64,000 bases of DNA. Origin: JANXXV01 sp038200305 (lineage in GTDB: Bacteria; Acidobacteriota; Terriglobia; Bryobacterales; Bryobacteraceae). Shown piece by piece: positions 9,639 to 17,165 of this stretch. The translations under genes were made by a program, and so were the position numbers. Location of the stretch: contig JBBPYD010000148.1 of NCBI GenBank assembly GCA_038200305.1, forward strand, positions 24,187 to 88,186, given 5' to 3'. Each line of letters begins with the position of its first letter. Position 1 is the stretch's first letter. The notes below the pieces were generated by a model. The model was not told the origin of the DNA. It made no database searches and saw only the letters and a program-made list of their open reading frames with translations.

Positions 9639-12600
9639 GGTGCGTCTCCAGCTCTTCATTCGGGTTGCGCAGCTTCGCAAGATACGTGGTGCGCGGCTTG
9701 GTGTTCAGCTCTTCAAGCATGCTGTAATTCCTGGTCTGCTGTTTCAGTTTCGAAACCCGGCTTTCCGCGTCGTTGATGTTTCCGAACACGATCGCGTCGG
9801 CCGGGCAGGTCTGCTGGCAGGCCGTCTGAATCTCACCGTCTCTGATTGGGCGGCGGCCTTCGGTCTTGGCCAGAATCTTCTTCCCCTGGATGCGCTGCAC
9901 GCAGTAAGTACACTTTTCCATGACGCCGCGCATCCGGACAGTCACGTTCGGGTTATAGTGCATCTTCTGCACCTCCTCGGTCCCGTAATTCCAGGCCAGG
10001 AAGTTGAAGCGGCGAACCTTGTACGGGCAATTATTTGAGCAGTACCGCGTTCCCACGCACCGGTTGTAAGCCATGTCGTTCAGGCCTTCCGGGCTGTGCG
10101 TAGTCGCGGCCACAGGGCAGACGTTTTCGCACGGCGCGGTCTCGCATTGCATGCAGGTCACGGGCTGCGAGACCACTTGGGGATCTTCTTCGCTGCCGTT
10201 GTAATAACGGTCCATGCGAATCCAGTGCATCTCGCGGCCCTTGATTACCTGATCTTTGCCGACAATCGGGATATTGTTTTCCGATTGGCAAGCCACCATG
10301 CATGCGTTGCAACCGATGCACGAGTTCAAGTCAATCGCCATGCCCCACTGGTAGCCCTTGCTGTAGTCGATATCGGGATAAAGCCCAACCAGCGGTGGAT
10401 GCTCCACCATCTCCTGCGCGAACTTCGGCTCTTTCCGGAACTCTTCCATGCTCGCCTCTCGCACCAGCGGGCGGCCTTCCATCGTGTGATGATCCTGCGT
10501 CTGAGCCAGTGGATAGGCGCCGGCCACCTTCCGGATGCTTGCGTCTGTCGCGAACGTAAATGCATCCGTAGTGCGAACCGGATAAGCGTTCACGCCGACG
10601 TTCTTACCCACTCGGCCGCATTGCGTACGCCCATAACCAAGCGCAATCGAAATCGAATTGTCAGCCTGACCGGGTTGAATCAAGACCGGAGCCTGAATTC
10701 CCCGCCCCCGGCGATCCATCGCGATCACATCGCCTTGCACCAAGCCCAATTTCTTGGCTGTAGCCGGGCTAACCAGCGCCGCATTGTCCCAAGTCAGCTT
10801 GGTCATCGGGTCCGGCGCTTCCTGCATCCACCCGTTGTTCGCGAAGCGGCCGTCGTAAACGGATGCGCTCTGCACGAACACGATTTCCATGCCGTCGCTT
10901 GCACCGGTCTGCGGCTGAATCGCCGCATTCACTTTCTTTGCGTCGATGGTGGGCTTGAACTCGCTCTGCGCGGTGCCGGCAATCACGCCGTCGTGCAGCG
11001 ACTTCCGCCACGTCTTGTCCGCGGCGGCATTGCCACCGAACCTGGCGATCCAGTAATTGCGGACAATGTCATAGGCACGCTGGTCTTTGTACCCCGTCAG
11101 TTGAGCAACCAGCTCAGCAGCCGTCCTGCCGAAGTAAAGCGGCTGGATCAGCGGCTGCTGCACGGTCGCTGTCCCATCCGGCGCCGCCGCATCGCCCCAG
11201 CTTTCTAAATAGTGCGCTTCCGGCAAAGACCACTTGCAGGCGGCCGCGGTCTCATCCACATCCAGCCCAAGGTAAACGGACGCCGCAACCTTCTTCAGAT
11301 TCGCCGCGAAATCCAGATCCGCTGGGGCCGTGTAAGCAGGATTCGCACCCAGGATCACCAACGTCGAAACCTGACCGCGCGACATCTCGCCAGCCAGTCC
11401 CTTCAACGCCTCCAACTGCGGATGAAACTGATCCGTACTTGACTCCCAATACGTGACCGCCTGGCCCACATTGCCAAGCGCATCATTGAGCAGATGCACC
11501 ATGGCGTGAACCGCCGCGGGCTGCCGGGGGCCTGCAACCACAAGGCTCTTGCCTTTGTGCTCATTCAGGTCTTTCGCAAGCGCCGCAATCCACTTGGCGC
11601 GCTTCTCGCCGCGATTGCCGCCAACCACCTTCAGTTCGTTGCCGCCAACCTTCAACTCCGCCGCAAGGTCCGCAACAAAGCCCCGAATCTCAGACGACCG
11701 CATCCGAAGCCGGTGATCCGCCATCGCGCCAGTCACTGAGTACTGGCTTTCGATCACGTACAGCCGGTTCATCTCGTCTTTTGCCGAAGAAACACGGCGG
11801 CGGCGCGAGAATTCCTTCATCGGCAGAACCGTCGGAGTATCGAGACCGAGAAAATCATCGTCGAGTGAAACGATAACATCGGGCTTATCGAATTTAATCC
11901 GCGTGATCACCGGCTGCCCAAACGCCAATTGCGCGCCAGCGCCGGATTCATCGTGCGAAAGCGCGTTGTATTCCACCCACTTGGCCTTCGGATACTTCGC
12001 CAGTGCGTTTGTTTTCACCGCCAGCAACGACGGAGAACCGATCCGGTCGCTTAGAAAGCGAAGCCCATCGCCTTGACCCAACTTTGCCGCGCTGAACTGT
12101 TCCTTGGCAAACTCGTCAAACGCCTTCCAGTCGACTTCCTGTCCGTCTTTGCGCGGGCTGCGGGCGCGGTCTGGATCGTACAGCCCCAGCACCGAAGCCT
12201 GCTGATATCCGTTGGCCGCTCCCAAACTGAACGGATGCTCCGGATTGCCCTCAATCTTAGTCGGACGCCCGTCGTTCACTTCCACCAGGAGTCCAGTCGC
12301 AGCGCCGCCCAATGTCATGGCAGTGCTGTAGAAGAAAGGCTTGCCAGGGATGTAATCTTCCACGCCACGCACATTCGGCAGAACCTTCTCAACCGGCCGG
12401 CGGCACGCCGTCAATCCCGCAAGTCCCAGTGAAGCCGCCATCAGCTTCAACAGGGTGCGGCGCGAGGAGCCATCCAGCATCTCCGAAGCATTCGCCGGAA
12501 ATTCCCGATGCAGCCAGTCCTTGAAACCCGCCGTCTGCGACAACTGGTCGAGACTTCGCCAGTATTTCTTACCCGTCTGCTTGGTGTGTATCTGGATCAT
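9631..12600 (-). CDS. actB: Alternative complex III subunit ActB (fused molybdopterin-like and iron-sulfur protein)
   Basis: This 989-residue protein starts with a Tat-type signal (RRTLLKLMAASLGLAGL followed by TACRR). The first about 700 residues resemble a molybdopterin oxidoreductase chain that in ACIII carries no Mo cofactor. The last about 250 residues are a ferredoxin-like unit with four Cys groups (CIGCNACMVAC; CMQCETAPCENVC; CVGTRYCSNNC; CTYC with CQQTC), fitting three 4Fe-4S and one 3Fe-4S cluster as in characterised ACIII. It carries electrons from quinol towards the cytochrome subunits. It follows actA by 7 bases. Confidence 0.96.
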   Translation of the reverse strand: MIQIHTKQTGKKYWRSLDQLSQTAGFKDWLHREFPANASEMLDGSSRRTLLKLMAASLGLAGLTACRRPVEKVLPNVRGVEDYIPGKPFFYSTAMTLGGAATGLLVEVNDGRPTKIEGNPEHPFSLGAANGYQQASVLGLYDPDRARSPRKDGQEVDWKAFDEFAKEQFSAAKLGQGDGLRFLSDRIGSPSLLAVKTNALAKYPKAKWVEYNALSHDESGAGAQLAFGQPVITRIKFDKPDVIVSLDDDFLGLDTPTVLPMKEFSRRRRVSSAKDEMNRLYVIESQYSVTGAMADHRLRMRSSEIRGFVADLAAELKVGGNELKVVGGNRGEKRAKWIAALAKDLNEHKGKSLVVAGPRQPAAVHAMVHLLNDALGNVGQAVTYWESSTDQFHPQLEALKGLAGEMSRGQVSTLVILGANPAYTAPADLDFAANLKKVAASVYLGLDVDETAAACKWSLPEAHYLESWGDAAAPDGTATVQQPLIQPLYFGRTAAELVAQLTGYKDQRAYDIVRNYWIARFGGNAAADKTWRKSLHDGVIAGTAQSEFKPTIDAKKVNAAIQPQTGASDGMEIVFVQSASVYDGRFANNGWMQEAPDPMTKLTWDNAALVSPATAKKLGLVQGDVIAMDRRGRGIQAPVLIQPGQADNSISIALGYGRTQCGRVGKNVGVNAYPVRTTDAFTFATDASIRKVAGAYPLAQTQDHHTMEGRPLVREASMEEFRKEPKFAQEMVEHPPLVGLYPDIDYSKGYQWGMAIDLNSCIGCNACMVACQSENNIPIVGKDQVIKGREMHWIRMDRYYNGSEEDPQVVSQPVTCMQCETAPCENVCPVAATTHSPEGLNDMAYNRCVGTRYCSNNCPYKVRRFNFLAWNYGTEEVQKMHYNPNVTVRMRGVMEKCTYCVQRIQGKKILAKTEGRRPIRDGEIQTACQQTCPADAIVFGNINDAESRVSKLKQQTRNYSMLEELNTKPRTTYLAKLRNPNEELETHHG

Positions 12601-12607
12601 CTGTGAG

Positions 12608-13255
12608 TTACCTGTGACAGCCGGAGCAATTCTGCGGCGGACTGATGTGTTTTGCGGCGATGATCTCCCGTCCGATCTCAGCCGGGTCGCGATCCGGTTT
12701 CCAACTCAACGTCGTAACAAGCTCGGGCGACCGCAAATTCGGCGCTGGGTTACGATGACAATCGAGACACCAGCCCATATTCAGCGGCATCACCTGCTTC
12801 ACTTCCGCCATCTGATCGATCCGCCCGTGACAACTGACGCAACTGACGCCGGCGCTGATATGCGCCGAATGATTGAAGTACACGTAATCTGGTAATTTGT
12901 GAACCTTCACCCATGGAATGGATTCGCCGCTTGCATAGCTCTCACGCACCTTCAAAAGCCGTTCGCTTTGCGGTTTCACCCGCACATGGCAGTTCATGCA
13001 GGTTTCCGTAGGGGGAATGGCGGAATACGCGGCTTTGTAGACGGTATTATGGCAGTAGTAGCAGTCCATTCCCAGATTGCCCGCGTGCAATTTGTGGCTG
13101 TACGGAACAGGTTGCTGCGGAGAGTAGCCCGTATCCATCACCTGCGGTTGCGAAAGATAGGCAAAAGCGCCAATCCCGCCAAGGCTTAGCAGGGTGACCA
13201 CAGCGCCGCCAATCTTGACATACTTATCAATGGATTTTGGGAAGATGAGCGCCAT
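12608..13255 (-). CDS. actA: Alternative complex III subunit ActA (pentahaem cytochrome c)
   Basis: This 215-residue protein has one N-terminal membrane anchor (about 13-32) and five c-type haem motifs: CYYCH, CMNCH, CVSCH, CLDCH and CSGCH. Five haems, the anchor and the position as first gene of the operon match ActA of Rhodothermus-type ACIII. It collects electrons from ActB on the periplasmic side. An AGGA lies 4 bases before the ATG on the minus strand. It is divergent from the histidine kinase at 13348. Confidence 0.95.
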   Translation of the reverse strand: MALIFPKSIDKYVKIGGAVVTLLSLGGIGAFAYLSQPQVMDTGYSPQQPVPYSHKLHAGNLGMDCYYCHNTVYKAAYSAIPPTETCMNCHVRVKPQSERLLKVRESYASGESIPWVKVHKLPDYVYFNHSAHISAGVSCVSCHGRIDQMAEVKQVMPLNMGWCLDCHRNPAPNLRSPELVTTLSWKPDRDPAEIGREIIAAKHISPPQNCSGCHR

Positions 13256-13347
13256 TCTATCCTTCGGTTACGTGTTCAGACATATTCGCAGTGGGCAACC
13301 ACATTTCTATCATAACCGGATATTTTACGCAATAGGAGCAAAATTTC
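13256..13347. promoter_or_regulatory. Divergent promoter region between actA operon and two-component genes
   Basis: These 92 bases separate the oppositely transcribed actA operon and kinase gene. The stretch is AT-rich for this genome (for example around 13301-13347) and must contain both promoters. I could not assign convincing -35/-10 pairs. An AGGAG at 13334-13338 lies 9 bases before the TTG start of the kinase and decides that start. Confidence 0.5.
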
Positions 13348-14751
13348 TTGTTTGACCGTAGTTCAGCCCGGCAGCCAATGCGTCCAGCCAGTGGATTATG
13401 GAAGCGGTTTGGAGACCTGAAGGTCCGTCCGAAACTGATTCTGCTGCATAACCTGTTCTTCCTTGTACTGACCTGTTCGGTGTATTTCACCCTGTTGCCG
13501 CCGTTTGAACGCCGGGTGGCGCGGGCCAAAACCATCGAGGTCAGCCTGATCACTGAAATCTTCTCAGGAGACAGGCCGCTGCAGAATCTCCCCAAGATGG
13601 AAGGGTACGATTATCGAGAAGGTTCAGCGGCAACATTACAAGTACCACTTGAGATTCAACAATGGTTGGAGGATCATCCGGGGGAGGTCTGGCAGAACAG
13701 CGCTCAATCCGACTACCTATATAAGAGAGATCCCAGGTCTGGTCTGTTCCGGCGCATCACTCTGCCGAACCTCGCCTATGACACAGTGCTGGAACGGGCA
13801 AAATTCTCTCTTTTCGTTGTTCTAGGCATCGTCTACCTGTTGGCCGTCGTGCTTTTGGAGCAGATCATCATGCCCCGGTATGTCTATCAACCATTAAGGT
13901 TAATGCTCGATGCCGATAGGGCTACCCAGAGGGGCGACCGGGAGCGCGAGATCATCAATGAGCAATTGATCCCTGGAGATGAGATTGGACAGATCATGCG
14001 GTCGCGGAACGCATCGATCGCCGAACTTCGTACGCAGGAAGACGATTTGGCCGAGGCAATTGCGAGGCTGGAAGCGCAAGATCGTCTGGCGAGCCTCGGT
14101 CTGCTAAGCGCCAGCGTGGCCCATGAGCTAAACACCCCGCTCGCCGTGCTCAGGGGATCCATTGAGAAGTTGATTGAGACGGTGCCAGAATGCCATGCGC
14201 AGGAGCGGCTGGCCCGAATGCTGCGGGTCACCCAACGGCTGCAGAAGATTAGTGAAGGACTCGTCGATTTCGCGCGGGTCCGGAACCAGGAAGTGGTAAG
14301 CGTCCAAGTTCGTCCATTACTTCAGGAAGCCTGGAGTCTGGTGGCGATTGACGAGAAGGCATCGGGCATTCACTTTGTAAATGAAACCGTGGAATACGAT
14401 ATTGTTATCGGCAATCCCGACCGGCTGATGCAGGTGTTCGTCAATCTGCTAAGGAATGCACTTAACGCCGTCGAGTCCGGTGGGACCATCTGCGTAAACT
14501 CGCGCCGGTTCCCGCGCGAAGGCAAGCAATGGATTACGATTGCCGTGGATGACGACGGTCCAGGCATTCCGGCAGGTGTTTTACCCGATATCTTCGAGGC
14601 GTTTGTCTCAACGCGTCTCGACGCCCAGGGGACCGGGTTAGGATTAACCGTGGCAGAAGGAATTGTTCAGCAGCACGGAGGAACTATCACCGCCAGTAAC
14701 CGCCCTGGAGGTGGAGCGCGTCTCGAAGTAACATTGAGGAGCGCTGGATGA
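13348..14751 (+). CDS. Membrane sensor histidine kinase
   Basis: This 467-residue protein starts at TTG 13348, supported by AGGAG 9 bases upstream. Two helices (about 29-53 and 151-178) enclose a roughly 100-residue sensor loop and are followed by a HAMP-like linker and coiled coil. The phosphoacceptor is H259 in SVAHELNTPLAVL, and the ATPase domain has complete N, G1 and G2 boxes (NLLRNALNAV, DDDGPGIP, GTGLGLTVAEG). It overlaps the response regulator start as ATGA. Its divergent position next to actA suggests control of the respiratory operon, in the manner of RegB/PrrB redox kinases. That is inference, and no redox Cys motif was identified. Confidence 0.9.
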   Translation: MFDRSSARQPMRPASGLWKRFGDLKVRPKLILLHNLFFLVLTCSVYFTLLPPFERRVARAKTIEVSLITEIFSGDRPLQNLPKMEGYDYREGSAATLQVPLEIQQWLEDHPGEVWQNSAQSDYLYKRDPRSGLFRRITLPNLAYDTVLERAKFSLFVVLGIVYLLAVVLLEQIIMPRYVYQPLRLMLDADRATQRGDREREIINEQLIPGDEIGQIMRSRNASIAELRTQEDDLAEAIARLEAQDRLASLGLLSASVAHELNTPLAVLRGSIEKLIETVPECHAQERLARMLRVTQRLQKISEGLVDFARVRNQEVVSVQVRPLLQEAWSLVAIDEKASGIHFVNETVEYDIVIGNPDRLMQVFVNLLRNALNAVESGGTICVNSRRFPREGKQWITIAVDDDGPGIPAGVLPDIFEAFVSTRLDAQGTGLGLTVAEGIVQQHGGTITASNRPGGGARLEVTLRSAG

Positions 14752-15362
14752 ACACTGCCAAGACTGTCGACATTGCGGTTCTCGATGACGATCTCGATTT
14801 CCGCAACTACATCGACGACTTTCTTCGGGATGAAGGCGGGTTCACCGTCCGGACCTTCGCCCAGCCTGACTACTTGTTTACCGAGGCCGAGCAGCGGGTG
14901 CCGGACATCGTACTCCTGGATATGAAAATGGGTGAATCCAGGGGTGACAAGGTTTTGGAACAGCTCATAACTCGTTGGCCCAACCTGTGCGTGATCATTG
15001 TGACTGGTTACCCCTCGCTCGAAGACATGCGTGCAACATTCAGGCTAAAGGTCTTCGATTACCTGGCGAAGCCGTTTTCGCTCGCTCAACTCCGGCAAAC
15101 GCTAAAGAATGCGATAGACACCTTCGGTCTTGGCCGTACGCCGCACGATTTCTTGCGCGAACGGCTAGGGCATCGAATCAAAATCCTTCGGGTAGAGCGC
15201 GACTGGTCGTTAAAGGATCTGGCCGCAATGACAAAGCTTAGCGTTTCGCAGATCAGTTCCATCGAGCGTGGCGCCAATCTACCCAGCATGGAGAGTTTGC
15301 TCGCCCTGTGCGCCGCCTTTGAAAAAAAGCCTTCCGAGCTTCTGGGCTCCATCGATTTCTAA
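14748..15362 (+). CDS. Response regulator with XRE-type DNA-binding domain
   Basis: The receiver domain occupies residues about 7-125, with the acidic cluster DDD near residues 13-15, phosphoacceptor D58 in IVLLDMKMG, a Thr in IIVTGY and a Lys in DYLAKP. The C-terminal part (about 138-202) is a Cro/CI-like helix-turn-helix with LKDLAAMTKLSVSQISSIERG, not the usual OmpR, NarL or Fis fold. The gene is translationally coupled to the kinase. It probably binds DNA when phosphorylated; the adjacent actA promoter is the obvious candidate target, as inference. Confidence 0.9.
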   Translation: MNTAKTVDIAVLDDDLDFRNYIDDFLRDEGGFTVRTFAQPDYLFTEAEQRVPDIVLLDMKMGESRGDKVLEQLITRWPNLCVIIVTGYPSLEDMRATFRLKVFDYLAKPFSLAQLRQTLKNAIDTFGLGRTPHDFLRERLGHRIKILRVERDWSLKDLAAMTKLSVSQISSIERGANLPSMESLLALCAAFEKKPSELLGSIDF

Positions 15363-15370
15363 GGAACCCT

Positions 15371-15395
15371 CGCAAAACGGATTCGCTTCCGCCGG
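15371..15395. repeat. Single copy of short GC-rich repeat
   Basis: CGCAAAACGGATTCGCTTCC followed by GCCGG lies just after the response regulator stop. It matches 16531-16555 with one or two differences and is the inverted counterpart of the units at 16491-16512 and 16587-16608. It looks like a REP-type intergenic element, possibly also acting as a transcript end. Confidence 0.5.
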
Positions 15396-15516
15396 CTAAG
15401 TCCGCTGGTTCCCGCGATACATTGGTACACCGGGCTCGGGATATGAAGGCATTCAGTGCAGGGTAGTCTCACCGGCGGTGTCCGCTAACCCATCGGGGCA
15501 GGGGCATTTGACAGTC

Positions 15517-15536
15517 TGTTGTCAACGATGACAACA
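15517..15536. promoter_or_regulatory. Palindromic operator candidate upstream of toxin-antitoxin pair
   Basis: TGTTGTCAACGATGACAACA is a perfect 8+8 inverted repeat with a 4-base centre, 25 bases before the toxin ATG. A TTGACA at 15508-15513 could be a -35 box. XRE-type antitoxins commonly repress their own promoter through such palindromes, so this is the best candidate autoregulatory site for the 15849 antitoxin. Confidence 0.5.
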
Positions 15537-15561
15537 TTGCTACAGAGGCGCTTAATCCGGT

Positions 15562-15852
15562 ATGACGCGAAAAACCCGGCCTGTCTTATGGGTGAAGACA
15601 GCGCTCAAGGAATTCGAGGCGTTTCCGGAAGGGGCAAGGACGATATGTCTGACGGCGCTCACCATCGCCGCCGACGGCGGCAAGGCCGATATCGCAAAGC
15701 CGATGCAGGGCCTCGGCTCCGGCGTCTTCGAGATCGCACTGGTGTTCAAGGGCGATGCCTTCCGGGAAACTACGCAGGGCATCAGGACCCCACAACGGGA
15801 AATTGACCTTATTAAGGAACGGCTGAAACGGCTGAAGGAGATGTTGCGATGA
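15562..15852 (+). CDS. RelE/HigB-like (Gp49-type) toxin, apparently internally shortened
   Basis: This 96-residue protein resembles phage Gp49-like RelE/HigB toxins: the N-terminal half (KPMQGLGSGVFEIALVFKGDAFR) and the C-terminal half (TQGIRTPQREIDLIKERL) both fit well. Between them the family normally has about 20 residues forming a central strand (a VVYAV...HAFQKK-like stretch) that are missing here; the frame is kept. The toxin may therefore be inactive. It overlaps the antitoxin by 4 bases (ATGA). The toxin-first order is that of HigBA-type systems. The deletion is judged from memory of the family pattern. Confidence 0.75.
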   Translation: MTRKTRPVLWVKTALKEFEAFPEGARTICLTALTIAADGGKADIAKPMQGLGSGVFEIALVFKGDAFRETTQGIRTPQREIDLIKERLKRLKEMLR

Positions 15853-16154
15853 AGGAAAAACTGGAAGTTGTCCGTGGCAGCGGCAACGTGTTCCGCGATC
15901 TTGGGCACGACAACGCCGATGCTGAACAATTCAAGGCCCTGCTGGCTGCGGAAATCATCAAGACGCTGGACCGGGAACGGCTGACCGTCCGTGCGGCGCG
16001 TGACCGCACCGGCATTGCTGCGGCTGACTTCTCGCGCATCCGCAACGCCGGCCTGGGGCGGTTTACGGTTGACAGGCTAATGTCTATTCTCAACCGCTTG
16101 GGAGCTCGGATTGAAGTAAAAGTCCGCTTCCGGCGAACAAAGCTGGCAGCGTGA
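15849..16154 (+). CDS. XRE-family antitoxin (HigA-like)
   Basis: This 101-residue protein has a helix-turn-helix at about residues 42-85 (LTVRAARDRTGIAAADFSRI; RFTVDRLMSILNRLGARIEV), the pattern of small antitoxins paired with Gp49-like toxins. It starts inside the toxin stop (ATGA) and so is co-translated. It probably binds the palindrome at 15517-15536 to repress the pair. Confidence 0.82.
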   Translation: MKEKLEVVRGSGNVFRDLGHDNADAEQFKALLAAEIIKTLDRERLTVRAARDRTGIAAADFSRIRNAGLGRFTVDRLMSILNRLGARIEVKVRFRRTKLAA

Positions 16155-16613
16155 AGCGGCATTCAATAGCAGCATTCGGGCAAACCGAGCGGCACATCTG
16201 GCGCACCATAAGGCGTGTACCTCATTACGGGCCGTAACTGAATAAGCCATGCGATGCTCGGCGCGCGGATGGCGTTCCGCATTGATTCCGGTCAATGTGA
16301 CCTTTGTCAACCCAGGAACAGCGTTGAGCATCGTGGTCCGCTCGTGCGAAATCGTAAACATCTGTATCATCTGGGAGAAACAGGCGCCGGGGAGGGCTCA
16401 AGGTCCGGCACAACTGCAAAATTTTATCGCTCACGAACGAAGGGTTACGCAGCATGGACCCACAAGACTGTTGAAGCTCTTTCGTTTGATGCCGCCGGAA
16501 GCGGCCTTTGCGTTTCGTTTATTGGACCCGCGCAAAACGGACTCGCTTCCGCCGCCCGAGCCCGCCGGGTTACTCTTTCCTTTGAAGCCGCCGGAAGCGG
16601 CCTTTGCGCCTTA
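16155..16613. repeat. Gene-poor interval with GC-rich direct and inverted repeats
   Basis: No convincing gene lies in these 459 bases. A roughly 30-base unit (GCCGCCGGAAGCGGCCTTTG core) occurs at 16483-16512 and again at 16579-16608, 96 bases apart. An inverted relative (CGCAAAACGGACTCGCTTCC) lies between them at 16531-16550, and another at 15371-15395. Pairing of 16491-16512 with 16531-16555 would give a stem-loop. Possible REP/BIME-like element; the methyltransferase frame runs open through it but its start lies just after. Confidence 0.55.
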
Positions 16614-17165
16614 ATGTCCAACGAGCGAACCCCATTCCAGATCACCGCTGGTTCCGCCGCCTACGACTCCATCGCACAACTTCCGGTTACCATTCTGCTG
16701 GAGAACATCCGCAGCCTGTATAACGTGGGTTCGTTCTTTCGCACGGCGGACGCGGCGGCAGTTGAAAAGTTGGTGCTGGCCGGCATCACTGGGAAGCCTC
16801 CGCACAAGGGAATCGGGAAGACAGCGCTGGGATCAGAAGAGACGGTCCCGTGGGAATACGGCAAGGATGCTTTGCTCATTGCCGACGAATTACAAAGCCG
16901 GGGCTATCAGTTGGCCACTATCGAGACCACAGCGCATGCGGTGGATCTCTTTGACTGGACGCCGCGGTTTCCCGTCTGCGTTGTGTTCGGTAATGAGGTG
17001 GATGGCGTCTCGGCGGAGCTCGGTGCGCTATGCGATGCTCACGTGCGAATTCCCATGCTCGGCATGAAACATTCGCTCAACGTCGCTACCGCCGGCGGTG
17101 TAGTAATGTATGAGCTTCTGCGCAAGTATCGAAGAATGTTGGAAAATGCAAGGATACGCCGATGA
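16614..17165 (+). CDS. SpoU/TrmH-family RNA 2'-O-methyltransferase
   Basis: The start chosen is ATG 16614 (MSNERTPF), giving 183 residues; the open frame upstream is repeat DNA. All three SpoU motifs are visible: LLENIRSLYNVGSFFRTADA (motif 1), FGNEVDGVS (motif 2) and IPMLGMKHSLNVATAGGVV (motif 3), which form the knotted SAM-binding site. Such enzymes methylate ribose in tRNA or rRNA; the target cannot be told from sequence. It overlaps the next gene by 4 bases (ATGA). Confidence 0.92.
   Translation: MSNERTPFQITAGSAAYDSIAQLPVTILLENIRSLYNVGSFFRTADAAAVEKLVLAGITGKPPHKGIGKTALGSEETVPWEYGKDALLIADELQSRGYQLATIETTAHAVDLFDWTPRFPVCVVFGNEVDGVSAELGALCDAHVRIPMLGMKHSLNVATAGGVVMYELLRKYRRMLENARIRR

Noticed and set aside
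10096..11208. Long plus-strand open frame opposite actB
   Set aside because: Composition is the antisense of a strong iron-sulfur/molybdopterin gene; no ribosome site or family pattern.
16254..16613. N-terminal extension of the RNA methyltransferase frame
   Set aside because: The extension is translated repeat DNA with no family match; ATG 16614 begins the conserved protein.
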